From positions 1 through 16,066 of the forward strand of contig JAODGP010000073.1 of assembly GCA_025464345.1 (NCBI GenBank): a DNA stretch of 16,066 nucleotides. The letters run 5' to 3'. This DNA is from Methanosarcinales archaeon (GTDB lineage: Archaea > Halobacteriota > Syntropharchaeia > Alkanophagales > Methanospirareceae). How positions within the stretch are numbered: the stretch's first letter is position 1; each line of letters starts with the position of its first letter. The notes under the pieces are model-generated. The model was not told the DNA's origin. It made no database searches and saw only the letters and a program-made list of their open reading frames with translations. This document shows, in pieces, positions 6,650-13,378 of this stretch. Position numbers and translations under genes: made by a program.

Positions 6650-6667
6650 AGCTTCAAGCCCGAAGCT
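6650..6667. repeat. 6-bp inverted repeat downstream of dapA
   Basis: AGCTTC at 6650-6655 pairs with GAAGCT at 6662-6667 across the loop AAGCCC. It lies 14 bases from the neighbouring 7-bp hairpin and about 90 bases beyond the dapA stop. Confidence 0.35.
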
Positions 6668-6755
6668 TCTTCGTCCGTCTCTTCTCTTATACCATCGTCC
6701 ACTTCAATCGCGAGTTTGCCCAGTATTTACTCGCATGTGAGGTTATGAGCGAAAA

Positions 6756-7643
6756 TTATATCATACCCAGGTCAGTGAGAACCTGTCTCAGCTTTTCCTC
6801 GTTCGCTTTGCTCAGTTCACCGAGCGGTGGTCGCACATGACCCGCAGGTAAGCCCATCATCCTCGCCGCATGTTTCACAGGTATTGGATTTGTCTCCAGG
6901 AACATCGCATTGAATAGCGAGAATAGCCTGAGATTGAGCTCCTTCGCCTTCTCCAGCTCGCCCTTCAGCATCGCATCCACCATCTCGGTCATCTCTCCCG
7001 GCGCTATATTCGCCGCCACCGATATGACGCCCTTACCGCCAAGGCTCATTATCGGCAGTGTGAGGAAATCATCACCCGCAATCACTGTGAAGTCCAGATC
7101 CCGCTCCTTCGCCATCTGGATAATCTTACCCACCTGTTTCAGGTCACCCGAGGCTTCCTTCACTCCCTTGAGATTCGGTACTTCAGTCGCGAGCTCTATC
7201 TGTGTCTCGGCACTTATGTTCTGCCCCGTCCTCGACGGTATATTATACAAAATCAACGGTATGTCCACCGCATCACCAATCTTCTTGAAATGCTCCTTCA
7301 AGCCTTTAACGTTCGGCTTGTTGTAATAGGGAGTGATGAGCAGGCATGCATCCGCACCCGCATCCTCGGCATGCTTCGTCAATTCGATCGCCTCCTTCGT
7401 GTTGTTCGAGCCCGTACCCGCTATCACCGGCACCTTCGCCGCTTCTATCACTATATCTATAACACGCCTGTGCTCCTCATGCGAGAGTGTCGCTGACTCT
7501 CCGGTTGTACCACATGGTACTATACCGGCAACACCTCCCTCTTCCACATACTCCACCAGCCGCTTCAAACCCCCAACATCTATCTCATCATCTTCCGTAA
7601 ACGGCGTTATAAGCGCTGGATATACCCCCTCTATCCCATTCAT
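6756..7643 (-). CDS. dapA: 4-hydroxy-tetrahydrodipicolinate synthase (DapA)
   Basis: Condenses pyruvate with aspartate semialdehyde, the first committed step of the diaminopimelate/lysine pathway in the cytosol. It is a complete TIM-barrel protein of 295 residues. The Schiff-base lysine is K162 in the GVKEAS motif. Y133 (YNIPSRTG) and the TT pair at 46-47 (CGTTGESATL) make up the catalytic triad with Y107, and R138 should bind the aspartate semialdehyde carboxylate. ATG 7643 shares one base with the TGA stop of the eS17 gene (TGATG), which suggests translational coupling; an in-frame GTG at 7646 is the alternative. It is the last gene of the geranylgeranyl reductase-uS15-eS17 operon. Related aldolases (for example 2-keto-3-deoxygluconate aldolase) share the fold, but the DapA-specific residues are all present. 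Confidence 0.93.
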   Translation of the reverse strand: MNGIEGVYPALITPFTEDDEIDVGGLKRLVEYVEEGGVAGIVPCGTTGESATLSHEEHRRVIDIVIEAAKVPVIAGTGSNNTKEAIELTKHAEDAGADACLLITPYYNKPNVKGLKEHFKKIGDAVDIPLILYNIPSRTGQNISAETQIELATEVPNLKGVKEASGDLKQVGKIIQMAKERDLDFTVIAGDDFLTLPIMSLGGKGVISVAANIAPGEMTEMVDAMLKGELEKAKELNLRLFSLFNAMFLETNPIPVKHAARMMGLPAGHVRPPLGELSKANEEKLRQVLTDLGMI

Positions 7644-7828
7644 CACACCTCACCCCTCTTCTTATGTGTTATGTAACCCGCCACCCGGTTCCTCACCTCC
7701 TTACTCATTATATTGGTATACTCCTCTACAAGCTTCTTATTCTGATCGAAATCAGCCGTAAACGCGTGTATCTCATTCAACAGCTGCCGCGATAACTTCT
7801 TTATATACGTCGGTTTAATCGTACCCAC
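7643..7828 (-). CDS. rps17e: Small ribosomal subunit protein eS17
   Basis: Structural protein of the archaeal small ribosomal subunit, absent from bacteria. The 61 residues match the whole family: an N-terminal GTIKPTYIKKLSRQL helix, the FTADFDQNKKLVEEYTN segment and the RNRVAGYITHKKR end. The start is a GTG at 7828, two bases after the stop of the small membrane-protein gene, with a GAGAGGGTGA-type ribosome binding site overlapping that gene's end. It ends in a one-base overlap with dapA. Its linkage to uS15 in one operon is sensible; the embedding of a membrane-protein gene between the two is less so. Confidence 0.96.
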   Translation of the reverse strand: MGTIKPTYIKKLSRQLLNEIHAFTADFDQNKKLVEEYTNIMSKEVRNRVAGYITHKKRGEV

Positions 7829-7830
7829 CG

Positions 7831-8064
7831 CTATTCACCCTCTCTATCCGTCTCTATCTCCAGCTCCTCCTCCTTGCCCGCTTTCATATCACTCACACCG
7901 ATCATCAGGAACACAGCAGCGACCAAAAGCACAACAACGGGAATCACACCTAAAATCACGGTTATCAAAGCCTCTCGGAAGAGAGCCAGCTCAGGCACGA
8001 CCAGCATCCCTACACCCGCTATCGCGAGTACAAGCCCTATCAGTATCTCGATAAGAGCATTCAT
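7831..8064 (-). CDS. Small two-helix membrane protein, uncharacterised
   Basis: No family is recognised. The 77-residue protein has two hydrophobic helices, about residues 5-27 and 32-61, joined by a short turn around PELALFRE. A strongly acidic tail follows (KEEELEIETDREGE). With this layout both ends probably face the same side; the side is not certain. The start at ATG 8064 is well supported: the ribosome binding site GGAGGTGA lies 6 bases upstream and includes the stop codon of the uS15 gene. The eS17 gene begins 2 bases after its stop. Tight packing inside a ribosomal operon makes it a real gene that is translated with its neighbours. A role in membrane association or ribosome biology would be a guess. 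Confidence 0.83.
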   Translation of the reverse strand: MNALIEILIGLVLAIAGVGMLVVPELALFREALITVILGVIPVVVLLVAAVFLMIGVSDMKAGKEEELEIETDREGE

Positions 8065-8070
8065 TACATA

Positions 8071-8523
8071 TCACCTCCTCAGGACAAATTCCGCACTCTC
8101 GGGTCTATATTTCCAATCATGAGGCAATATACCCTCCCGCACATAATATCTCACGAGCCTTCGTATCTTCGATTCCGTTAACTGCAACGCCCTTTTATTG
8201 TGTACGTCCTTCTTATTCACTTCGAGATGCTTCCTTATCCTGAGCGCTCTTCGCATCAGGTTCTGAAGATCTTCTGGTATCTCTGGTGCGAGATTATTCG
8301 CCCTCAATATCTCCGTTATCTTCCTGCCCACCACCTGCGGCACCCTGGGCACACCATGCCCGTCACGGAGTATTATCCCTATCATACTCGTTGAGAATCC
8401 CTTCCTGGATAGCTCAATCACTTTCTGCTCCACTTCTTCCGCCTTCACGCTCACCCATTCAGGTGTTCCGGCGGGTCTCTTTGATCCCGCTCTGCCTCGC
8501 CGCCTTGCATATATCCTCGCCAT
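8071..8523 (-). CDS. rps15: Small ribosomal subunit protein uS15
   Basis: Binds 16S rRNA at the junction of helices H20-H22 in the platform of the small subunit. The 150 residues are the archaeal/eukaryotic form. An N-terminal extension begins MARIYARRRGRAGSKRP and carries the WVSVKAEEVEQKVIELS segment. The core uS15 helices follow, including the LTESKIRRLVRYYVREG stretch. The ATG shares one base with the TAA stop of the geranylgeranyl reductase gene (TAATG), so initiation is probably coupled to translation of that gene. Its last codons form the ribosome binding site of the next gene. Confidence 0.97.
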   Translation of the reverse strand: MARIYARRRGRAGSKRPAGTPEWVSVKAEEVEQKVIELSRKGFSTSMIGIILRDGHGVPRVPQVVGRKITEILRANNLAPEIPEDLQNLMRRALRIRKHLEVNKKDVHNKRALQLTESKIRRLVRYYVREGILPHDWKYRPESAEFVLRR

Positions 8524-9740
8524 TACCCTTCCTTTATATCTAATCCCCTACCACATATATACTTTATGACACCTTTTGTCACCAGCATGAAGATCTCTGG
8601 CTTGATTATCAATTCACGCAGTACGAGCGATGGATAATCCATATCACCCTCACGCTCTATACGCGTCCGTTCACGTTCCAGTAGGCGAAATATCACATCA
8701 AACTCTTCGTCTCTCAACATGCACCTCAACCTGTGGACCCATATACCGAATGCTATCTCCATCCATATTTCCTCACGCCACCGCCGCTCATAATCATACA
8801 GCAGGTGCATATCATCCTTATAAGCCGCTTTTGCCGCTATATCGCCCGCTATCTTGCCGCATTTCAGACCATAATAGAGACCTCCGCCCGTTATCGGCTT
8901 GACCTGCGCCGCTGCATCTCCAACCAGTAGGATACCCGTGCGTTTCATCACCCGCACGGTCTTATGTGGTCTCAAACTGGCGGCGGCAATGGGAATCTCA
9001 CCGCCACTGTAACTGAGATGCGAAGTATGAGAGTGCTGATGCAGGAACTTCTTGAAGTAGTGCATGGGTGTAGAACCCGGTGCTGAATATCGCTTGTCTA
9101 TGCATAGCCCGAACCGGGCATTGCCATCGCCCAGTGGAATGAGCCACGCAAAGAATCCAGGAGCTATCGCACGGCTGACGAATATCTCGGCGCAGTCTCC
9201 ATCACCATAACACCCTTCTGCCTGCACACAGCTCAATATATACTTTCTGAAATTCATACCCGCTATCTCTGCCACTGCCGACCTGACGCCATCAGCGCCG
9301 ATGACCACCTTCGCACTTATCTCTCTTACTTCGCCCGCCACTCTCACCCGTATCCTCACCCCTCCATTTCCGGCTACCATGCCTATCACCCTGCTATTCG
9401 TGATCAGCCCGGCACCACTCTTCACCGCCTCTTCAGCCAGTGCCCTGTCAAATACGTCGCGTCTTATTGCATAAGCGCGATTACCCGCTCGTGCTTCTAC
9501 ATGCATATCATGATTCGGGGAATGGATGACAGCCCCTTTTATCTCGCTACTTATGAAAGACTCAATATTACTCAGTTCGGTCTCTTCCAGTGTTCTACTG
9601 CTTACCAGCCCGGCACAATGCACAGGCACACCCACTTCCGCATTCTTCTCGATGATCAGTGTGGATGCCCCCCTCTTTGCCGCATATTTCGCAGCCATGC
9701 AGCCAGAAGGACCTGCACCCACCACTACAACGTCATACAT
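8523..9740 (-). CDS. Geranylgeranyl reductase family flavoprotein (archaeal lipid saturation)
   Basis: FAD-dependent reductase that saturates the double bonds of geranylgeranyl chains, probably on digeranylgeranylglycerophospholipid at the membrane surface. The 405-residue protein has the FAD-binding GAGPSG at 8-13 and a conserved cysteine in VHCAGLVS (C42). GADGVRS follows at 148-154, and GDAAAQVKPITGGG, containing the second FAD contact, begins at 274. The APGFFAWLIP stretch at 193-202 is the lipid-binding signature of this family. ATG 9740 is preferred, with an in-frame GTG directly before it at 9743. No ribosome binding site precedes it, consistent with a leaderless transcript. It is first in an operon with uS15, a small membrane protein, eS17 and dapA. 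A related role in reducing menaquinone or other prenyl side chains cannot be excluded. Confidence 0.9.
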   Translation of the reverse strand: MYDVVVVGAGPSGCMAAKYAAKRGASTLIIEKNAEVGVPVHCAGLVSSRTLEETELSNIESFISSEIKGAVIHSPNHDMHVEARAGNRAYAIRRDVFDRALAEEAVKSGAGLITNSRVIGMVAGNGGVRIRVRVAGEVREISAKVVIGADGVRSAVAEIAGMNFRKYILSCVQAEGCYGDGDCAEIFVSRAIAPGFFAWLIPLGDGNARFGLCIDKRYSAPGSTPMHYFKKFLHQHSHTSHLSYSGGEIPIAAASLRPHKTVRVMKRTGILLVGDAAAQVKPITGGGLYYGLKCGKIAGDIAAKAAYKDDMHLLYDYERRWREEIWMEIAFGIWVHRLRCMLRDEEFDVIFRLLERERTRIEREGDMDYPSLVLRELIIKPEIFMLVTKGVIKYICGRGLDIKEG

Positions 9741-9743
9741 CAC

Positions 9744-9752
9744 TTTTTATAT
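9744..9752 (+). promoter_or_regulatory. TATA-like box for the uL24 gene
   Basis: TTTTTATAT is centred about 35 bases before ATG 9783, which predicts a start just before the ribosome binding site AGGAGG at 9773-9778. The box lies only four bases from the start codon of the opposite gene. Confidence 0.45.
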
Positions 9753-9761
9753 TTGAAGCGG

Positions 9762-9769
9762 TAATAATG
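9762..9769 (-). promoter_or_regulatory. Weak TATA-like element for the geranylgeranyl reductase operon
   Basis: The minus strand reads CATTATTA about 26 bases before ATG 9740. This position suits a leaderless transcript. The sequence is a poorer match than the other boxes in the window. Confidence 0.28.
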
Positions 9770-9782
9770 TAAAGGAGGCGAT

Positions 9783-10142
9783 ATGAGAACAAGGTCAAAA
9801 CAACCACGTAAACAGAGGAAAGCAAGGTTCAACGCACCACTCCATGTACGGCATAAGTTCATGAGTGCGCCGTTATCCCCGGCATTGCGTGAGAAATACA
9901 ACCGCCGGAGTTTCCCGGTGCGAAAGGGCGATACCGTGCTGGTAATGAGGGGTGATGATAAAGGGACCGAGGGTAAGGTCAGGTCGGTAGACCTGAAGAG
10001 TGGCAGGATAACCGTGGAGGGCGTGGTTATCGCGCGGTCAGACCTGTCAGAAGTACCACGTCCCGTGCATCCATCCAACGTGCAGATAACGAAGCTGGAC
10101 CTGAAGGACGAATGGAGAGCAAATGCACTGACACGTGAATAA
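9783..10142 (+). CDS. rpl24: Large ribosomal subunit protein uL24
   Basis: Assembly-initiating protein of the large ribosomal subunit, binding the 5' domain of 23S rRNA near the exit tunnel. The 119 residues are the archaeal form: a basic N terminus (RTRSKQPRKQRKARF), the RHKFMSAPLSPALREKY segment, then the KOW motif around VRKGDTVLVMRGDDKGTEG and the EGVVIARSD strand. The start is secure, with AGGAGG at 9773-9778 four bases before the ATG. It is unusual in being alone: archaeal uL24 genes normally lie between uL14 and eS4 in the large ribosomal cluster. Here it sits between a divergent lipid reductase gene and a converging HD-hydrolase gene, whose stop is 3 bases away. It appears to have its own promoter. 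Confidence 0.96.
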   Translation: MRTRSKQPRKQRKARFNAPLHVRHKFMSAPLSPALREKYNRRSFPVRKGDTVLVMRGDDKGTEGKVRSVDLKSGRITVEGVVIARSDLSEVPRPVHPSNVQITKLDLKDEWRANALTRE

Positions 10143-10145
10143 CCG

Positions 10146-10670
10146 CTAAACAGGCTCTCCTGTCAACTCTCTGTGCAGCTTCTTCAACCGTTCTACCGCG
10201 GGATGGCTCTCCCCTAACTTTGCCTTGAATTCCGCGAGCGCATGTTCTATGCCTGTCCTTCTTGTACCCTCTATCAGGCAGTCCGCGTACGTTACTATCT
10301 TCTCTTCCATCGTCTCAGGCATGAAATCTTCAGCAACGGGCAGCCCCAATTGCTCAGCCTCTTTTGCTGTGAGCCCTGCACCCACATGACGCTGTATTAT
10401 CCTCACCAGTTTATCATCCAGACCGAGTGCTCTCGCGATCTCACCACCGAGAAAACCATGCTCTACACCATGAGTACGTGCCCTGCCTATATCATGAAGC
10501 ATAGCACCGGTAAATACCAGCTCTTCATCCACATCGTCCTTCGTCATGGCTATCTCCAGTGCGAGCTCGGCAACCGCGATACAATGCTCAATAACTGCTT
10601 CTTCGCATCCGATCATCCTCAGTAATCTTATGCACTTACTTCTTAACTGTTCCTTATCTGCTCCTTCCAA
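10146..10670 (-). CDS. HD-domain metal-dependent phosphohydrolase (TIGR00295-like)
   Basis: Predicted metal-dependent phosphohydrolase of unknown substrate, of the archaeal HDIG type. With the TTG start, the 174-residue protein shows the full HD ligand set: H29 (VIEHCIAVA), H59-D60 (MLHDIGRA), H71 (GVEHGFLGG), H95 (QRHVGAG) and D130 (TYADCLIEG). TTG 10670 is the only start that keeps the N-terminal helix before GCEEAVIEHC; it overlaps the end of the tfe gene by 28 bases. ATG 10619 is the alternative and would cut the first 17 residues. It is the last gene of the psmA-exosome-tfe series, and its stop is 3 bases from that of the converging uL24 gene. Nucleotides and cyclic nucleotides are plausible substrates, but nothing here settles it. 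Confidence 0.87.
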   Translation of the reverse strand: MEGADKEQLRSKCIRLLRMIGCEEAVIEHCIAVAELALEIAMTKDDVDEELVFTGAMLHDIGRARTHGVEHGFLGGEIARALGLDDKLVRIIQRHVGAGLTAKEAEQLGLPVAEDFMPETMEEKIVTYADCLIEGTRRTGIEHALAEFKAKLGESHPAVERLKKLHRELTGEPV

Positions 10671-11152
10671 CGTTCTATCTTCTCTATCTCCGCTTCTAAC
10701 TCACTTATCTGGTCGCCATTATCAACATATTCAAACTCTGAACCGCATTCATCACACCGGAAATCCATCGCCGCTGCCTCCTCAAACAGTACACGCTGGC
10801 ATTTACACTGATAGAATACGCCCCGCTTCTCACGATCCAGTCTCTTTCTGAGCTCTATCAGCTTCTTATCAGCCTCAGCCTCCATCAGTCTCCTGACATT
10901 ACTGTAATCAAACCGCCATAGATAGGTCACCCAGCCACTGTTATCATCTCGTTCAGTCCGGTATTCTGCTATCCTGTTCTCATACAGTGTGTACAGTATC
11001 TTCCTTACCTGAGTGAGTTTTGTATCACTCAGCCTTGCTATCTCTTCATCTGTTATCTCGCCCTCTGGCAGATTCATTATTATTCGCAGACCTTCCTCGC
11101 CTATCATCTTCCGGAAATACTCCTTCACTATGTAATTGTCGGGCGCCAACAT
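10643..11152 (-). CDS. tfe: Transcription factor E alpha subunit (TFE)
   Basis: Archaeal homologue of the TFIIE alpha N-terminal half. It binds the RNA polymerase clamp and stalk and helps open the promoter. The 169-residue protein has a winged-helix domain (about 8-85, with the LSDTKLTQVRKILYTLYE recognition region), a helical linker, and a zinc ribbon at 116-136 followed by an acidic helical tail. The ribbon is odd: its first cysteine pair is C116-K-C118 (CxC), while the second is the usual C133-D-E-C136. Most family members have CxxC twice. There is no ribosome binding site, and TTTAATTTA lies about 29 bases before the ATG, so a leaderless transcript from its own promoter is likely. It follows rrp42 on the same strand after a 39-base gap and may also receive readthrough. 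Confidence 0.92.
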   Translation of the reverse strand: MLAPDNYIVKEYFRKMIGEEGLRIIMNLPEGEITDEEIARLSDTKLTQVRKILYTLYENRIAEYRTERDDNSGWVTYLWRFDYSNVRRLMEAEADKKLIELRKRLDREKRGVFYQCKCQRVLFEEAAAMDFRCDECGSEFEYVDNGDQISELEAEIEKIERWKEQIRNS

Positions 11153-11176
11153 ACTGTAAAAAATATAGAGCCAGAA

Positions 11177-11185
11177 TAAATTAAA
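11177..11185 (-). promoter_or_regulatory. TATA-like box for tfe
   Basis: The minus strand reads TTTAATTTA, centred about 29 bases before ATG 11152, in the 39-base gap after rrp42. With no Shine-Dalgarno sequence before tfe, this points to a leaderless internal promoter within the superoperon. Confidence 0.45.
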
Positions 11186-11191
11186 GTTTTT

Positions 11192-11968
11192 CTATTCAAG
11201 GAACTCTCGCCTTATCTCCCCCGCTTTCTCTATCCCTATCTCCACCATCTCCGCTATTTTGTCTTCCTCTATGCTACCACTCCAGTATTTCTGCATTCCT
11301 GATATGGACCCGTCCTCATTAGAAATCACGGTCAACCCACTCGCAGCTGCATTCTCCTCGTTATAACTCGGATCAACCAGTATCTCACCCCCTATCTCCA
11401 CCATCGTCACTGCCACCGGTCTATCCCGTATATCCAGTGTATCTTCACCGGTCAGACCGTATCTCTCATTTGGTATGCGCGTCTCGAGCAGAGAAGCGAC
11501 AGCACCAAGTGTTGCCGCATCCACAAGATTACCATCGTTGTCCAGCACGTGTATGTCAATAAAAATAATCCATACCTTCTCTCCCTCCTCTATGCACAGC
11601 TTACTCAGGTCAATAGCCTCAGAGCCTCGAATCCCACGATCAACCACCCTCGCCAGCTGCACACTATCCTCATTTGGTGGTCCTGGCTCGAATTCCGGTG
11701 ATGCTAAGGGAACCAGCTCAGCATTCGTTATTATCACACCTTTATCAGGTGTATCAGGGAAAGGCTCCCCTGGCTCAAGTTTCACGCCCACCAGTACTTC
11801 CGTATTGCCTATCTTCACACGAGCAGACCCCTCTGCCCTCTTTATCACTCCTGTCTCCAGCTTTATCTCACGGTAGTCCAGAAAGCCCCTGCCATCCTCT
11901 CGCTTGCCTCCACGAACAAGGTTGTAAACATAGTCCATCCTTACATCTTCCATAATCTCAAGTCCCAT
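11192..11968 (-). CDS. rrp42: Exosome complex subunit Rrp42 (non-catalytic RNase PH ring subunit)
   Basis: Forms the hexameric RNase PH-like ring of the archaeal exosome as a trimer of Rrp41-Rrp42 dimers, degrading or tailing RNA from the 3' end in the cytosol. The 258 residues show the family pattern: an N-terminal helix, KREDGRGFLDYREIKLETG, GNTEVLVGVK, the LVDAATLGAVASLL helix and the GGEILVDPSYNEENAA segment. It lacks the catalytic Asp pair and phosphate-binding serine found in Rrp41, as expected for this structural subunit. The start at ATG 11968 has an excellent ribosome binding site, AGGAGG, 6 bases upstream. The rrp41 stop is 13 bases before the start, so the two are co-transcribed. 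The tfe gene follows after 39 bases. Confidence 0.96.
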   Translation of the reverse strand: MGLEIMEDVRMDYVYNLVRGGKREDGRGFLDYREIKLETGVIKRAEGSARVKIGNTEVLVGVKLEPGEPFPDTPDKGVIITNAELVPLASPEFEPGPPNEDSVQLARVVDRGIRGSEAIDLSKLCIEEGEKVWIIFIDIHVLDNDGNLVDAATLGAVASLLETRIPNERYGLTGEDTLDIRDRPVAVTMVEIGGEILVDPSYNEENAAASGLTVISNEDGSISGMQKYWSGSIEEDKIAEMVEIGIEKAGEIRREFLE

Positions 11969-11981
11969 CTTCTTCCTCCTT

Positions 11982-12698
11982 TCACATCTCGCTATATCGC
12001 TCTATCAGCGCCGTCCGCTGCAACTCATAGATCCGCCGGCAGGCATTCATTGCGAGCTTCAATCCCTTCTCAAATTCTTCCTTCGTCATACGACCATCCA
12101 TTTGAAGCGCGGTTATCGTGTTCCGTCTGACTATCATTGCTATCGGCATGTCCGCTTCACCGTTGTTATCCTCCACAGCATTCAGATCGAGTACCACCTC
12201 ACCATCTATCTTACCAACGGCAACCGAGGACACAAGGTCTCTCATTGGTATTCCCGCATCTGCAAGCGCGACCGAAGCGGCATTTATGCCCGCTGTCCTC
12301 GTACCCGCATCCGATTGCAGGATCTCCACATATACATCTATCTCTGTCTTCGGATAATACTCCTTCAGGATAACGGGTTCCAGTGCCTCTCTACTGATCT
12401 TGGATATCTCCACGCTCCTCCTGTCAGGACCCGGTCTCTTCCTCTCCTCAACAGAGAAGGGCGCCATGTTATACCTGTATTTCAGTACCGCCATCTTCGC
12501 GTCCTGCGCGTGCCGTGGATGCATCTCTCTCGGTCCGTATACCGCTGCAATCACTTTGTTATCGCCCAGTTCAAAATAGCATGACCCATCTGCTCTCTTC
12601 AATACCCCAACCTCTATCTTTATCGGTCGAAGCTCATCAAAACCCCTGCCATCCAGCCTCTTACCATCTTTTATAAGTTCTATACCATCTTCTTTCAT
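11982..12698 (-). CDS. rrp41: Exosome complex subunit Rrp41 (catalytic RNase PH subunit)
   Basis: Catalytic subunit of the archaeal exosome, a phosphate-dependent 3'-5' exoribonuclease that can also add tails with nucleoside diphosphates. The 238 residues carry all the active-site elements: R93-R94 in GPDRRSVEIS for RNA binding, the phosphate-binding loop SDAGTRTAGINA at 129-140, and D177 and D183 in the segment around DLNAVEDNNGEADMP. The start ATG lies inside the rrp4 stop in an ATGA overlap of 4 bases, a strong sign of coupled translation. Gene order SBDS-rrp4-rrp41-rrp42 is the conserved archaeal order. The sequence is complete, with no oddities. Confidence 0.97.
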   Translation of the reverse strand: MKEDGIELIKDGKRLDGRGFDELRPIKIEVGVLKRADGSCYFELGDNKVIAAVYGPREMHPRHAQDAKMAVLKYRYNMAPFSVEERKRPGPDRRSVEISKISREALEPVILKEYYPKTEIDVYVEILQSDAGTRTAGINAASVALADAGIPMRDLVSSVAVGKIDGEVVLDLNAVEDNNGEADMPIAMIVRRNTITALQMDGRMTKEEFEKGLKLAMNACRRIYELQRTALIERYSEM

Positions 12699-13378
12699 CT
12701 TTCTATCCCTTTCCTAATTTTGTTAGAATAAGAATCCAGGAAATGCGCAACACGATCCGTCAGCCCGGACGTATGGGCTTCGTTCGCTATCATCAATATC
12801 ACCTCAGAAGCTATATCCATCTCCTCTTCACTGCCTTTCAGCCAGATACGACCATTCTTAGCGACAAATATGAAGCATTTACACTTATCCTTCAACATCT
12901 TGATCATGGAGCCTTTTCTGCCTATAATACGTGGCACCTTTGTGTGGGGGATCTCTATCAACCGTCCGGCACCGCCAAGCTGGAAATCTTCCATCAATCT
13001 CAGATCTATCCTCATCAGCGTATCTATATTAATCACTTTCGCAACCATCAAATCATCTATATCAAGATAGGCATGCATGTTACCGAATTCAATCTTCTTA
13101 TCAGCTGGCGCCTCAGACATGTGTAATCGTGCCTCGTACGGTGAGCCGATATCAACGATCCAGTACGGGAAAGAGATCTCTATTATTTTCCCTATCACCA
13201 CATCGCCCTTCGATGGCATGTATTTACCAACAAAAGGCACCACTTTTATCTCTTCTTTCTCATCCACCACGCCATAACGTATCGCATAGACCTTGCCATC
13301 CTCGACATACGTCCCTTCTCCTGCACGATCCGCGGCATCTGAGATGAAATCCCCTGGAATTACCACTTTATATACCAT
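12695..13378 (-). CDS. rrp4: Exosome complex RNA-binding cap subunit Rrp4
   Basis: Cap protein of the archaeal exosome that sits on the Rrp41-Rrp42 ring and guides RNA into the pore. From ATG 13378 the protein has 227 residues. These comprise an N-terminal beta domain (1-55, beginning MVYKVVIPGDFISD), an S1 RNA-binding domain (about 56-128, KGDVVIGKIIEISFPYWIVDIG), and a KH domain (about 146-205) with the GRKG loop at 153-156. The ATG shares one base with the SBDS stop (TGATG). An in-frame GTG directly upstream at 13381 is an alternative, but the ATG fits family starts. Its 3' end overlaps rrp41 by 4 bases. Csl4, the other possible cap subunit, is not in this window. Confidence 0.96.
   Translation of the reverse strand: MVYKVVIPGDFISDAADRAGEGTYVEDGKVYAIRYGVVDEKEEIKVVPFVGKYMPSKGDVVIGKIIEISFPYWIVDIGSPYEARLHMSEAPADKKIEFGNMHAYLDIDDLMVAKVINIDTLMRIDLRLMEDFQLGGAGRLIEIPHTKVPRIIGRKGSMIKMLKDKCKCFIFVAKNGRIWLKGSEEEMDIASEVILMIANEAHTSGLTDRVAHFLDSYSNKIRKGIER

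Larger units (their letters stand above)
6397..6755. other. Non-coding stretch with several inverted repeats
   Basis: No convincing gene, tRNA or CRISPR unit is visible between the FKBP promoter and the dapA stop. Short open frames here lack ribosome binding sites and family resemblance. What can be seen are three inverted-repeat structures, at 6449-6508, 6615-6635 and 6650-6667. They could be a small RNA or termination signals after dapA. The segment has a mixed composition, with AT-rich stretches around 6510-6550. Confidence 0.5.

Noticed and set aside
6643..6840. 65-codon open frame in the gene-poor region
   Set aside because: It lacks a ribosome binding site, runs into the antisense of dapA and resembles no family.
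9526..9756. Open frames opposite the geranylgeranyl reductase and other long minus-strand genes
   Set aside because: They are shadows of strongly supported genes, with low-complexity Ser/Pro/Thr-rich translations.
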